Assembly: GCF_020883455.1 (NCBI RefSeq) | Contig: NZ_CP086615.1 | Location: 1,364,001-1,428,000 of the forward strand | Source: Spiribacter halobius | GTDB taxonomy: Bacteria; Pseudomonadota; Gammaproteobacteria; Nitrococcales; Nitrococcaceae | Direction: 5' to 3' | DNA length: 64,000 nucleotides | The notes under the pieces: model-generated | Told to the model about the DNA's origin: nothing | Seen by the model: only the letters and a program-made list of their open reading frames with translations | Databases searched by the model: none | Shown here: positions 17,211-29,018 of the stretch, one piece after another | Layout of the letters: each line of letters opens with the position of its first letter | Position numbering within the stretch: position 1 is the first letter of the stretch | Made by a program: the position numbers and the translations under genes

Positions 17211-18224
17211 CTACTGGTCGTTGACGAGTGACTCGACCCAGCTGGCGTCGACGTAGCGGGAGTAGTCGTCCGCGACGCTGTCGATCTCGCCCTGGGCCTC
17301 GAGGAACTCCGCCGTGGCGCGCAGACCCTCGGCCACGCCGCCGCCGAGCCAGAGCGGGGAAGCCTGGCGCTCGAGCGAGGGGAACTCGATGCCGTTCAGT
17401 ACCGGCGGGACATCCTCGGCGTCGGCACCGGTGTTCTGCGCGATCAGCTGAACCTCGGCGGAGTCGGCAGTCCACGCGGCACGGTTGTCGGTATAGCGCG
17501 CCGCGTAGTCCGCCACAACGCTGATGAAGTCGCGCATGAACTCGGGGTTCGCCTCGGCGAATTCGGGGTCCACCACGAACGCATCAAACGTCGGTTTGCC
17601 CCAGTTGGCGAGCTGACCCGAGGAGATCAGCAGGCGGCCACTGTCGAGCAGCTCGGATAGCACCGGATTCCAGACGAAGGCCCCATCGATGTCGCCCCGC
17701 TCCCAGGCGGCTGCGATCTGGTTGGGGCTCATGTTGATGATGTCCACCTCGGCGCGCGGGATGTTGAACTGCTCCAGCGCCACCAGCAGGTGGAAATGCG
17801 TGGTGGAGGCATAGGGCGCCGCAATGGTCTTCCCGCGGAGATCCTGGGGCGCCACGATCCCGGAGTCCTCGTGCACCACCATCGCCTCGGCGGTGTCGAA
17901 GACCTTGTCCAGGTAGACGATCCGCAGGTCGACGTTGGCGCCGATCGCGGCGGCGGTCGGGCTCGACCCCAGCGCGGTAAGCTGGACGTCGCCCGAGGCC
18001 AGCGCCGAGATGACGCTGGATCCGGAGTCGAACTGGCGCCAGTCGATATCCCAGCCCGTTGCCTCGGCGAACGCGCCGTCCTCGACGGCTGCCTTCCACG
18101 GTGTGGGCACGCCGAAATGGCCCACCGTAACGCTGTTCTGCGCGATGGCCGCGCCGGTGGTGGAGACGAGCAGTACGAGGGTGGTCAGCGCGAGCAGCGC
18201 CATTCTGAGCTTGCGTGTAGCCAT
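17211..18224 (-). CDS. tauA: Taurine ABC transporter substrate-binding protein TauA
   Basis: Periplasmic binding protein of 337 residues. A signal peptide (MATRKLRMALLALTTLVLL, cleavage near AAIAQ at about residue 28) precedes the mature part. The body follows E. coli TauA closely: DWRQFDSGSSVISALASGDVQ, GSSPTAAAIGANV, GKTIAAPYASTTHFHLL, AAAWERGDIDGAFVW and the C-terminal VADDYSRYVDASWV. Start at ATG 18222-18224, with AGGAGG seven nt upstream. Family members bind taurine or short aliphatic sulfonates, so taurine is the leading but unproven ligand. It lies 28 nt after the aminotransferase gene. Confidence 0.9.
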   Translation of the reverse strand: MATRKLRMALLALTTLVLLVSTTGAAIAQNSVTVGHFGVPTPWKAAVEDGAFAEATGWDIDWRQFDSGSSVISALASGDVQLTALGSSPTAAAIGANVDLRIVYLDKVFDTAEAMVVHEDSGIVAPQDLRGKTIAAPYASTTHFHLLVALEQFNIPRAEVDIINMSPNQIAAAWERGDIDGAFVWNPVLSELLDSGRLLISSGQLANWGKPTFDAFVVDPEFAEANPEFMRDFISVVADYAARYTDNRAAWTADSAEVQLIAQNTGADAEDVPPVLNGIEFPSLERQASPLWLGGGVAEGLRATAEFLEAQGEIDSVADDYSRYVDASWVESLVNDQ

Positions 18225-18252
18225 TGTGTCGGCCTCCTGGGTCGTTGTTGGA

Positions 18253-19449
18253 CTATTCAGGCCGGGTGGCCTGCAGGGAGTCGTCGATGATCTCGCCAAT
18301 AAGCGCGCAATCCTCCTCGGTGAATGTCAGGGGGAGGCGGATGTCGCAGAGTCGGGACAGCACGTTCTGCGTCTTTGGAAGCGCCCGCTCCACGCTCAGG
18401 TACCGCCAGTGGCGGAAATTGGATGTGTAGCCACGTGCGCTCGGGTTGCCGAACCAGGCAACGGGTACGCCGCGGTCGGCACAGCGCGAGATGAAATCCG
18501 GGAACTGCTCCAGTGCGAGGCCCTCCGCCCAGAACTGCAACGAGCTGCCGACATATTCCGCGGCGGCGTGGCGCTGTGGCAGCGTGATGCCGTCCGCCTG
18601 CGCAAGGCGCCCCTCGAGCCTGCGGTAGAGCGCGTTCCAGTGCTCGCGGCGGGCCTCGAGCTCGCTCAGCTGTGGGCGCAGCAACGCCGCGCGCAGGCGG
18701 TCCATGCGGCCGCTGTAGTTCGGGATCTCGCCGCTCAGCTCGCCGACCCGCGCGCGCGGCGGAGCGGCGAGGTGGCTGTCATAGAACATGTACGAGCCGG
18801 TGTAGAGAACCGCCCGGGCGGCGAGCTCGGCATCGTCGGTGACCAGCAGGCCGCCCTCACCCGAGTTGATGTGCTTGTTCGACTGGGTGCTGAAGCAGGC
18901 GGCGGTACCGTGGGCGCCGCTAGGGCGGTTGCGCCAGTACGCACCCATGGTGTGGGCGCAGTCCTCGATCAGTGTGATCCCGAGCTCTGCGCAGAGCGCG
19001 GCGACGGCGTCCATGTCGGCGATATGGCCGCGCATGTGGGTGAGCACCAGGAAGCGCGCGTCATGGGTCTCGGCCGCCAGGCGCAGATCGTCACAGTCGA
19101 TGGTCAGGGACTCGTCCGTCTCCACGGGCACAGTGACGCCGCCGGCGTTGTGGATCGCCCCGGGCACGGGCGAGAGCGTGAAGGCATTGCAAAGCACAGG
19201 CGTGCCCCGCTCCGGGAGCAGTGCGCGCAGGGCAATGTGCAGCGCGAACCCGCCTGAGTTGCAGGCCACGCAGTAGCGCCGCCCCACGTACCCGGCGAAC
19301 TCCTGTTCGAGCAGCGCCGCGTCGTCGGTTTCACCGGGTCCGAGGTTGTAGCGATGCAGCTTCCCGCTCGCCATGACCTCGGTGGCGCGCTCGATCCCTG
19401 CCGCGGGGATCGGCTGCTGTTCGGTAAAGGATCTCGGGAACTCGCGCAT
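18253..19449 (-). CDS. DegT/DnrJ/EryC1/StrS family aminotransferase
   Basis: PLP enzyme of 398 residues, fold type I, first gene of the tau-like operon. The Schiff-base lysine is in CFSTQSNKHINSGEGG (Lys192), the PLP phosphate loop lies near CNSGGFALHIAL and the aspartate in LIEDCAHTMG. DegT enzymes usually make amino sugars from keto sugars; here the setting is a sulfonate importer, so an amino-sulfonate or similar amine may be the substrate by inference. It is not homologous to the class III taurine:pyruvate aminotransferase Tpa. Start at ATG 19447-19449; the longer frame is unsupported. Direct repeats matching a TauR-type site lie 153-184 nt upstream. Confidence 0.75.
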   Translation of the reverse strand: MREFPRSFTEQQPIPAAGIERATEVMASGKLHRYNLGPGETDDAALLEQEFAGYVGRRYCVACNSGGFALHIALRALLPERGTPVLCNAFTLSPVPGAIHNAGGVTVPVETDESLTIDCDDLRLAAETHDARFLVLTHMRGHIADMDAVAALCAELGITLIEDCAHTMGAYWRNRPSGAHGTAACFSTQSNKHINSGEGGLLVTDDAELAARAVLYTGSYMFYDSHLAAPPRARVGELSGEIPNYSGRMDRLRAALLRPQLSELEARREHWNALYRRLEGRLAQADGITLPQRHAAAEYVGSSLQFWAEGLALEQFPDFISRCADRGVPVAWFGNPSARGYTSNFRHWRYLSVERALPKTQNVLSRLCDIRLPLTFTEEDCALIGEIIDDSLQATRPE

Positions 19450-19601
19450 CGTCTCGCCCGGTACCTCTGGTCGTTGATTGCCACCGCCACAAAGCGCCGT
19501 GCCGCGGATGCCTTCAATGCGAAACGGCATGGCGCGAATCGGAATGGCCGCCCAGGACGGCCCCGGTTGTCGTGAGGCTAGAAGACGGTTGGGGCTAAAG
19601 C

Positions 19602-19633
19602 GCAGTCCAGATTTCGCCTTTCTGGCAGTCCAG
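19602..19633 (-). promoter_or_regulatory. CTGGACT direct repeats, candidate TauR-type operator
   Basis: On the minus strand, CTGGACTGC occurs twice with a 23-base period (forward positions 19602-19610 and 19625-19633), upstream of the aminotransferase start at 19449. One copy is also half of a TTCTGG-CAGT-CCAGAA inverted repeat (19620-19635). MocR regulators commonly bind direct repeats, and a CTGGAC core has been reported for TauR as I recall it. The gene for a MocR protein is in this operon. Confidence 0.55.
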
Positions 19634-19738
19634 AAAAGCGTCTGAACGGTGGGCAGGAGCGGGCAATGCCCGCTGCCGGTGCCGATATCCCTGGCGTTGC
19701 ACGACGGTCCCGGGCGGCGCCCGCCGACCCGGCCCGAG

Positions 19739-21265
19739 CTACCGCATCTCCCGCATCAACGCCCGGCGTGCACGGGCGAGCGCATCGGTGGGGGTGCCGG
19801 TGGCGGGTACGTCCGGCCAGCGCATGGCGCCGGTATCCAGGGACAGCTGCCGCTCCAGCACCGCGAGGTCGGCGTCCGAGGCGTCTGCGGCACGGGCCGC
19901 GACACGCTGGCGCAGCACGTCGGCCGGGGCGGTCAGCCACAGCCCCGTGAACGGAACGCGCAGGGAGTGACCGATGGCCTCGGCCCGCTGACGACTCTCC
20001 GGGCGGGTGAAGGTGGCGTCGAGGATGGCGGGCCAGCCGGCGAGGGCGGCCCGGCGGGCGTGGCGCTCGAGGCGCCGGTAGGTGCGGCGGGTGTGCTCGG
20101 GGCGGTAGGCCTGCTGTGGCAGCCGTGCCTCCGGGGCGACGCCGGCGAGGCGCTTGCGGATGCCGTCGCTGCGCAGCTGCACGGCACCGGGGCCGGGTGC
20201 GAGGTCCGATCTCAGGCCGCGGGCGACGGTGGACTTCCCCGTCCCGGACAGGCCGCCGATGGCGACGACCCGTGGTTCCGGCGCCCAGTCCAGCGCGCTG
20301 CGGGCGAGGTGGAAGTAGTCCCGCGCGCGGGACTGCCGCTCGGGGTCGTCGGTGAGGCCGTTGGCCATGGCGCGGACCAGGGCGCGCACCGAGACGAATA
20401 AGGGCAGGCAGGCGAGGCCGCTGTAGTCGCCGGTGGCTTCCAGATAGCGGTTGAGGAAATCGCCGGCGAGCGCGCGCTCCCCGTGCGCCAGCAGGTCCAT
20501 GACGGTGAAGGCGGCATCGTAGAGGGTATCCGTGCAGGCGAGTGCCTCGGAGAACTCGATGGCATCGAAGGGCGTCGCCCGGCCCTCGAACAGGCAGGCG
20601 TTGGCCAGGTGCAGGTCACCATGGCCGTGGCGCACACGGCCGTGGCGTCGCCGCGCCTCGAGCCGCGGGCCGAGCCGCCGCCAGCTGGCGTCAAGGGCAG
20701 CACCGAGCGCATCCAGCGCGGTACCTGCGAAGGGGCTCGTCTCGGCCTCGGCGAGCGTGTCCAGGGGGACCCGGTAGTGATGGCGCATGCCTTCGGCGCC
20801 GCCGTGGTCCCGGCGGATCCCGGCCTGCGCATGGAGGTCGGCGACGGCGTCGGCGAGATCAACCACGTGCTCCGTGCTCAGGCGGCCTTCCCGCGCCATG
20901 ACATGGAACAGGTCCGCCTGCTCGAAGCGGCGCATCACCACCAGCCAGTCCACTGGCTCGCCGTTGCCCTCGCCGAGGGTGAAGCCGCCGTCGTAACGCC
21001 GCACCGGGATCACGGCCTCGTAAAGGTGCGGCGCGGTGCGCCGGTTGACCGCGAGCTCGGTCTCGGCGGCGTGACGTCGCCGCTCGGGTGTGCCGTAGTC
21101 GAGGAATGCCGGGGCATCCGCCTTCTTCAGCTTGTAGACATGATCGCCCGCGAGGAAGACATGGCTGATCTGGGTCTCGACATGCTCCACCGCGGCGCCG
21201 CCGTGGGCGTCCGGGCGCTGGAGCCAGTCGACCAGGGCGCGCTGCATGCAGGGATTCTCGGGCAT
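19739..21265 (-). CDS. Bifunctional phosphotransferase-like / AAA kinase-like protein
   Basis: Cytoplasmic fusion of 508 residues. The N-terminal part (to about residue 330) is an aminoglycoside phosphotransferase-type kinase fold: HGHGDLHLANACLF carries the catalytic loop and the following DAIEFSEAL the metal Asp. The C-terminal part is a P-loop kinase domain: Walker A GGLSGTGKST near residue 347. The whole architecture is conserved as a fused family in proteobacteria; its substrate is unknown and no antibiotic-resistance role should be assumed. Start uncertain: ATG at 21263-21265 is used, with a GTG five codons upstream and an ATG six codons downstream as alternatives. It follows the Kef antiporter gene by 95 nt. 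Confidence 0.8.
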   Translation of the reverse strand: MPENPCMQRALVDWLQRPDAHGGAAVEHVETQISHVFLAGDHVYKLKKADAPAFLDYGTPERRRHAAETELAVNRRTAPHLYEAVIPVRRYDGGFTLGEGNGEPVDWLVVMRRFEQADLFHVMAREGRLSTEHVVDLADAVADLHAQAGIRRDHGGAEGMRHHYRVPLDTLAEAETSPFAGTALDALGAALDASWRRLGPRLEARRRHGRVRHGHGDLHLANACLFEGRATPFDAIEFSEALACTDTLYDAAFTVMDLLAHGERALAGDFLNRYLEATGDYSGLACLPLFVSVRALVRAMANGLTDDPERQSRARDYFHLARSALDWAPEPRVVAIGGLSGTGKSTVARGLRSDLAPGPGAVQLRSDGIRKRLAGVAPEARLPQQAYRPEHTRRTYRRLERHARRAALAGWPAILDATFTRPESRQRAEAIGHSLRVPFTGLWLTAPADVLRQRVAARAADASDADLAVLERQLSLDTGAMRWPDVPATGTPTDALARARRALMREMR

Positions 21266-21360
21266 GGCTGGTACCGCCACGGCGTCTCCGTCGATCCCAT
21301 CCTGAAGTGGGTATGGCTTCGGTGTACAGGGTCGATTGTGCAGCGCAATGCCGCGCTGTG

Positions 21361-22929
21361 TCAGGCCTTCTCCGTCGGTGTTGCCGGCTGCAGCGCGCTG
21401 CAGAGGTGCTCGCCCAGGCCGAAGCCCGCCTCGGTCATGGTGAGGTAGGTGTCATCGGCGCCCTGGGCGGTGACGCGGTCGGCCTCCTCCTGGTGCATGG
21501 CATGGCCCACGATGAGCCCGTGGTAGCCGCTCTGGCGCAGCTGGCGGACGGCGGTCTCCTTGGACTCCTGTCCGGCCAGGGCGAGGACCACCGCGCGGAC
21601 ATCGCTCAGGTCCAGGTTATGCCAGAAGAACGGGTCGTCGGCGTCGGCATAGGCCACCTTGCGGCCCTGCCCGGTGTGATGGCTGATGCGGCTCGGATCG
21701 GAATCGATACCGATGGGCCGCAGCCCGCGGTCCCGGATATAGTCATAGGTGGCCGTGCCGACACGTCCCATGCCGAGGATCAGCACGTCGGCATTGTCCA
21801 GCGCGATCGGTTGCTCGTCGGGGTGCTCCCAGGAGCGCTCGAACCGCTTGAGGCGGTGCTCCAGGCGCTCCACGATAAGGTTGCTGTTGCGGTTGAGCGG
21901 CGCCGAGACGATGAACGACAGCGCCACCGCCACGGCCAGCGGTACGACCCACTCCTCGAGCAGCACCGCCGCGACGATCAGGCCGAACTCGCTGTAGCAG
22001 GTGAGGGACAGGCTGCAGACCAGGGCGTTGCGCACCCGCAGGTGGAAGGCAATCAGCAGCGCGAAGAACAGCAGCGCCTTCAGCGGCAGGACAAGCGCCA
22101 GCGCCCCCGCGAACAGGAGCTCGCTGCTGCTCGGCAGCCCGGCGAGGCCGATCTGCAGAAAGAACCCGACCAGGAACACCTCCTTGAGGCTCCATAGCGC
22201 GTCGGCGAGTGCCTTGCTGCGGCCATGCTCGCCCAGCAGCACGCCCATGAGCAGCGCACCCAGCTCGCCGCTGAGGCCCACGGTCTCGAAGCCGAGGCCG
22301 CCGATCACCACGGCCATCAGCATGCCCACCAGAACCAGCAGCTCCTCCCGCCCCGCGGTCTCCAGAAGCCAGTAGAGCAACGGCCGCAGCAGAGGCAGGG
22401 CGAGCAGCAGCAGTGCCCAGGGCGAGGGCTTGTGTTCGCTGAACAGCGCCAGCGTGGCAATGGCGATGAGGTCCTGGATGATCAGGATGCCGATGGCCGA
22501 GCGGCCATGAAACGCGCGCAGCTCGCGCTTGGCGTCGAGCATCTTCGCGGCGAGCACGGTGCTGGAAAACGACAGCGCGATGGCCAGCAGCACCGCCTCG
22601 CGCCCGGCGAGGCCCGCGAGCAGGACGAGGGCGCCGGTGAACACGGCCGTCGTCACGGTGAAGTGGATGAGCGAGGTGCCCACCACATGGCGCTGGATGA
22701 GCTGGCGGAGCTTGAGCTTCAGGCCGACGGTGAACAGCAGCAGCAGGATGCCGACGTGGGCGATGTGATCGAGTACCGGGCCCGTGAACTCGGGCATCCC
22801 CAGGTCGGGTCCCCAGGCGCTCAGCGCAAAGCCGGCCAGCAGGAAGCCCACCAGCGGCGGGATGCGGATCTGCTGCATCAACAGGCCGAAGACCAGCGCG
22901 AAGCTGATCGTCAGAAGCTCGAGCATCAT
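21361..22929 (-). CDS. Kef-type monovalent cation:proton antiporter (CPA2)
   Basis: Inner-membrane antiporter of 522 residues with about twelve helices (residues 1-370) and a C-terminal RCK/TrkA-N domain (VLILGMGRVGTATYDYI, near residue 385) followed by a short tail. GILLLLFTVGLKLK and SFSSTVLAAKML match KefB/KefC and YbaL-type CPA2 transporters. It likely exchanges K+ or Na+ for H+ under control of a bound nucleotide or thiol signal; no KefF/KefG partner is adjacent. Start at 22929 (MMLEL, second Met at 22926 also possible). The neighbour upstream is the GH84-type glycosidase gene, 206 nt away. Confidence 0.9.
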   Translation of the reverse strand: MMLELLTISFALVFGLLMQQIRIPPLVGFLLAGFALSAWGPDLGMPEFTGPVLDHIAHVGILLLLFTVGLKLKLRQLIQRHVVGTSLIHFTVTTAVFTGALVLLAGLAGREAVLLAIALSFSSTVLAAKMLDAKRELRAFHGRSAIGILIIQDLIAIATLALFSEHKPSPWALLLLALPLLRPLLYWLLETAGREELLVLVGMLMAVVIGGLGFETVGLSGELGALLMGVLLGEHGRSKALADALWSLKEVFLVGFFLQIGLAGLPSSSELLFAGALALVLPLKALLFFALLIAFHLRVRNALVCSLSLTCYSEFGLIVAAVLLEEWVVPLAVAVALSFIVSAPLNRNSNLIVERLEHRLKRFERSWEHPDEQPIALDNADVLILGMGRVGTATYDYIRDRGLRPIGIDSDPSRISHHTGQGRKVAYADADDPFFWHNLDLSDVRAVVLALAGQESKETAVRQLRQSGYHGLIVGHAMHQEEADRVTAQGADDTYLTMTEAGFGLGEHLCSALQPATPTEKA

Positions 22930-23135
22930 GGCTTCTGGCTCCCGTGCTGCCGGTAGGGGGCGTCAGCGAGGCCCCGGGTAAGCTGCATCGCCCGACGATG
23001 CCGGACCGCGGCGCGATGGCCCTGCGGGCCGGCCCGCCTGGTCCAGTGGTTCGGGGCTGACGGCGGATTGTACCGGCGCCGAGCCCCCAGCCGTGAATCG
23101 GCCGGGGCCGTCGCGACTGCCGCGACCGCGGCGGC

Positions 23136-24218
23136 TCAGGCCGTGCCCGGGGCGGCCTGCTGCGGCCGGTAACCGCCATCGAGCCAGCGCACGACCTCCC
23201 GCGCCGCCGGATGATCGAAGGCGGCGTACCGGGCGCGCAGGCCGGTTGCCTGTGCGCCGAGGCGCTGCCGGCCGGCATCCTCCAGCAGGGTCAGATCCTC
23301 GGCCAGGGCTGCCGCCAGCGAATCTCCGAGGACGGCGCGGGCGGCGTCCCGGAATGCCCGACCGTAGGCGAAAGCCTCGCCCGCACGATAGCGCCAGGGC
23401 AGGGTCAGCGCGGGCAGCGCCGAGAGCGTCGGTTGCAGCGCCGGATTGATCGCGTGGGCGCTCAGTTGCGGCGCGAGGGTGGCCGGACGACCGGTAAACG
23501 GCCGCAGATGCAGGTGCTCGCAGGCGATCGTGCCGTCGTTGACCGGGTAGTTGTCCCACAGCCAGGGCCGCCGTCGCAGGCGCTCCGCAACGGCCTCGAG
23601 ATGGCCGGGGGAGATCTCACGCGGACAGATCTCCTCGCCGGCCCAGTACACCCCGATGCCCGGGTCCAGGGCGCGGCCCAGCGCTGCCAGGTAATCGGGC
23701 GGCCGCGCCCCGAACAGCCGATCCAGCAGCGGATCGTCGCTGTAGTACGTCGGGCAGACGAGCACCTGGCGGGCCCGGGTGCGCGCGGCGATCCACTCGG
23801 TGACGGCGGCCTGCCGGTGGGCCGGATCCGGCGTCGCGTCGGCGACGTCGTCGAAGCTGACCACCAGCTCGTCGATGCCGACGGCGTCCAGCTCGCCCAG
23901 GCGCTCGGCGAGCCGGGCATGTCCCGTGCCCGCCTCCGCGGGGTCGAAGCCGATGGGGGCGAGGCCGACGCCGAAGGCAAGCCCGAGTCTGCGGCAGCGC
24001 CCGGCGAAGGCTGCCATGGCCTCGGCCTGACCGGCGGGCCATGGCTCGCGCCAGCCCTCCCGCAGGCTGGCATCCAGCTTCGGCGCGTAGTGCCAGAAGC
24101 GGTAGCCGTGGTCCGCCAGAGTTGCGGCGAGCGCTTCCCGCTCTTCCCAGCGCCAGGCGGGGCCGTAGAAGCCCTCGATCACGCCGAGCCGGGGCAGCGT
24201 GGAGTCGGTCTCTGTCAC
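23136..24218 (-). CDS. GH84-type beta-N-acetylglucosaminidase domain protein
   Basis: Protein of 360 residues carrying the NAGidase (GH84) barrel. Landmarks are LGVIEGFYGPAWRWEER (residues 11-27), the adjacent catalytic aspartates in SFDDVADATPD (Asp123, Asp124) and the substrate-positioning WDNYPVND near residue 220. GH84 enzymes use substrate-assisted catalysis to remove terminal GlcNAc or O-GlcNAc. It is shorter than secreted GH84 proteins and has no signal peptide, so it is probably cytoplasmic, for instance in muropeptide or amino-sugar recycling. It starts 21 nt after the small zinc-ribbon gene and probably shares its transcript. Confidence 0.8.
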   Translation of the reverse strand: MTETDSTLPRLGVIEGFYGPAWRWEEREALAATLADHGYRFWHYAPKLDASLREGWREPWPAGQAEAMAAFAGRCRRLGLAFGVGLAPIGFDPAEAGTGHARLAERLGELDAVGIDELVVSFDDVADATPDPAHRQAAVTEWIAARTRARQVLVCPTYYSDDPLLDRLFGARPPDYLAALGRALDPGIGVYWAGEEICPREISPGHLEAVAERLRRRPWLWDNYPVNDGTIACEHLHLRPFTGRPATLAPQLSAHAINPALQPTLSALPALTLPWRYRAGEAFAYGRAFRDAARAVLGDSLAAALAEDLTLLEDAGRQRLGAQATGLRARYAAFDHPAAREVVRWLDGGYRPQQAAPGTA

Positions 24219-24239
24219 CGGTGCCCCATCGGCCCGGGG

Positions 24240-24485
24240 TCAGAAATCGAACAGCTCGCCGAGCAGGCTCTTGCGCTTCTGGGGCTTGTGGTAACCGCCT
24301 CGCTCGGGCTGGTTCGGCGCCCTCGCGTCCCGCGGGGGGCCGGCCTCGGCGGCGGAGCGCTCGATGATCTTGTCGAGCTCGCCGCGGTCCAGCCAGACGC
24401 CCCGGCACTGCGGGCAGTAGTCGATCTCGACGCCCCGCCGGTCGGTCATCTCAAGGCGCTGGTCGCGGCAGACCGGGCACTGCAT
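24240..24485 (-). CDS. Zinc-ribbon (zf-TFIIB) protein
   Basis: Small protein of 81 residues with a TFIIB-type zinc ribbon: CPVC at residues 3-6 and CPQC at 24-27, with the family tail RGVWLDRGELDKIIER. The C-terminal 35 residues are basic and disordered, ending LLGELFDF. Family members are common, short and of unknown function. GGAGGTG precedes the ATG. It is upstream of the GH84 gene by 21 nt on the same strand. Confidence 0.88.
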   Translation of the reverse strand: MQCPVCRDQRLEMTDRRGVEIDYCPQCRGVWLDRGELDKIIERSAAEAGPPRDARAPNQPERGGYHKPQKRKSLLGELFDF

Positions 24486-24616
24486 GGTTCACCTCCACGG
24501 GCTTGCGGGTATTCCGGGGCGCGTTGGCTGCGACGTCGGGGCGACGTCCGCTTCGGCTGAATCGTGCGGGCGTCCTGCGGCGGAATCAATAACCGCTGCA
24601 TCGCTAGCCCGCATGT

Positions 24617-24640
24617 CTCACCGATTCGCGGCTGCGGGCA
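24617..24640. repeat. Half-site of a dispersed palindromic repeat
   Basis: These 24 bases are identical to the reverse complement of the right part of the palindrome at 42508-42561. The copy lacks the second arm. It lies just before the katG terminator, in a 215-base intergenic gap. Confidence 0.55.
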
Positions 24641-24643
24641 AGC

Positions 24644-24681
24644 GAAAAAACGCCCGGGCGTCCGCGAGGGAGGCCCGGGCG
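24644..24681 (-). terminator. Intrinsic terminator of katG
   Basis: Read on the minus strand, CGCCCGGGC pairs with GCCCGGGCG (forward arms 24651-24659 and 24673-24681) and is followed by six T residues (A-tract 24645-24650). It begins about 20 nt after the katG stop. Well-formed and convincing. Confidence 0.85.
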
Positions 24682-24700
24682 CCTGGGGACGCTCGCCGGT

Positions 24701-27605
<2,905 letters not shown>

Positions 27606-27710
27606 GGTCGGCACTCCCCGTGTTCTGACTTCCCGAGTGTACTGAATCCCTTCGATGGGATGGGTGGCTCCCCGCCGTCTCGCGTTCAGCATTCGTCATC
27701 CGCGGGGTGA

Positions 27711-28946
27711 TCATCGGCAGCCCCTTGCCGTCGGTGGCGTGCCGGGCGCGTCGATCAGCCGGTGGATGGGCAGCAGGCAGAGCCCGACCAGCGCCCCGGC
27801 GGCGAAGAAGGCGGCACCGAAGCCCGCTGTGCCGGCGATGACGCCCACCAGCAGGGGCGCCAGGAACTGCATGGCCCGGTTGGCCGTCAGCCGCATGCCG
27901 AGGGCTCCGGCGCGCTGCGCGCTGGGTGCGTGCTCCGCCAGCACCACCATCGACAGCGGCTGCGAGAGCCCGCTGCCGATCCCGAGCAGGATCGCCAGCA
28001 GTCCGAGCAGCCAGACGTTCCCGGTGGTGCCGGTCAGCATAAGGCCTACCGCCACGGCCAGCACCGAGAGGGGGATGGCCCGGCGGCGCCCGCCGGCGAG
28101 ATCGATCAGGGTCGCCATGATGGGGCGCACGAGCATGGCGCACAGGGCCCGCAGGCTCAGCAGGGCGCCGATGGCGGTCGCCGAGAGCGCCAGCGTCTCC
28201 AGGTACACGGGCAGGAAGCTCGCCAGGGCTGCGAGGGCGAAGATCACCGCCACGGAAATCGCCAGCGAGAGCTGGACGCCGCGATTGTCCCCGAGCAGCC
28301 GCAGCTGCGCGATATAGCCGGTTTCCGCTGCGCTGGCCGGCGCCGCACGCTGGGCACTGCCCACCAGAAAGCCGCCGCTCGCCAGGCTCAAGAGGGAGAG
28401 TACGACCATGGCCTGAAAGGCACGCTCGAGCCCGTCGAGATCGATCAGCCAGCCCGCCAGGAGCGGGCCGACCAGCTGGCCCACGGAGACGAACATCGAG
28501 TACCAGCCGAAGGCGCGCTCCAGCGCCCGGCCCCGGCCGAGGCCGGATACTATGGCCTGCGCCGAGAGCACCATCAGCGTGTGCCCCAGGCCGAGCAGAA
28601 GCTGTGCCGCGACCAGGCCGCCGTAGCCCGGTGCCAGCAGCACGGCCGCCGGGCTGGCAGCCAGGGCCAGGCCGCCGAGCATCAGCACGCGCCTGGCCCC
28701 GAAGCGCGTCACCGCGCTGCCCATGGGGATCGCCAGCACCAGGGGCAGCACATAGGGCATCGCCAGGATGGCGCCGGTGAGCGTCGGCCCGGCACCGAGG
28801 CGCACCGCGTACAGGGGGGTGGCCACCAGCATCATCGTCTGCACGACGAAGGTCGCGCACAGCCCGAGGGAGACCCACAGCAGATTGCGCACGCGTTCGG
28901 CGCGGGGGTCGGGTGGCGGTTGCTCGGGCGGCTCGGAAGCGGGCAT
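27711..28946 (-). CDS. MFS transporter
   Basis: Inner-membrane major facilitator of 411 residues with twelve predicted helices and a short basic loop in the middle. The A-motif-like GSAVTRFGARRVLML follows helix 2 and a second copy DLAGGRRRAIPL is in the C-terminal half. The substrate is not evident; the best guess is drug or metabolite efflux. The last residues (TARGCR) are hydrophilic. Start at 28944-28946 (MPASEPPEQ), a proline-rich cytoplasmic tail. It is between TVP38 and the nuclease gene on the same strand. Confidence 0.85.
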   Translation of the reverse strand: MPASEPPEQPPPDPRAERVRNLLWVSLGLCATFVVQTMMLVATPLYAVRLGAGPTLTGAILAMPYVLPLVLAIPMGSAVTRFGARRVLMLGGLALAASPAAVLLAPGYGGLVAAQLLLGLGHTLMVLSAQAIVSGLGRGRALERAFGWYSMFVSVGQLVGPLLAGWLIDLDGLERAFQAMVVLSLLSLASGGFLVGSAQRAAPASAAETGYIAQLRLLGDNRGVQLSLAISVAVIFALAALASFLPVYLETLALSATAIGALLSLRALCAMLVRPIMATLIDLAGGRRRAIPLSVLAVAVGLMLTGTTGNVWLLGLLAILLGIGSGLSQPLSMVVLAEHAPSAQRAGALGMRLTANRAMQFLAPLLVGVIAGTAGFGAAFFAAGALVGLCLLPIHRLIDAPGTPPTARGCR

Positions 28947-29018
28947 GGCGTCGTGGCTGGTGGCGAGAGGGCGGGTGATTGTGGCGGTCCCGGTTGGGCG
29001 GGCGCTCCGGCGTGCAGG

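Noticed and set aside
19739-21265. Aminoglycoside resistance gene
   Set aside because: Only the kinase fold is shared; fusion to a P-loop kinase and a chromosomal setting point to a housekeeping family.
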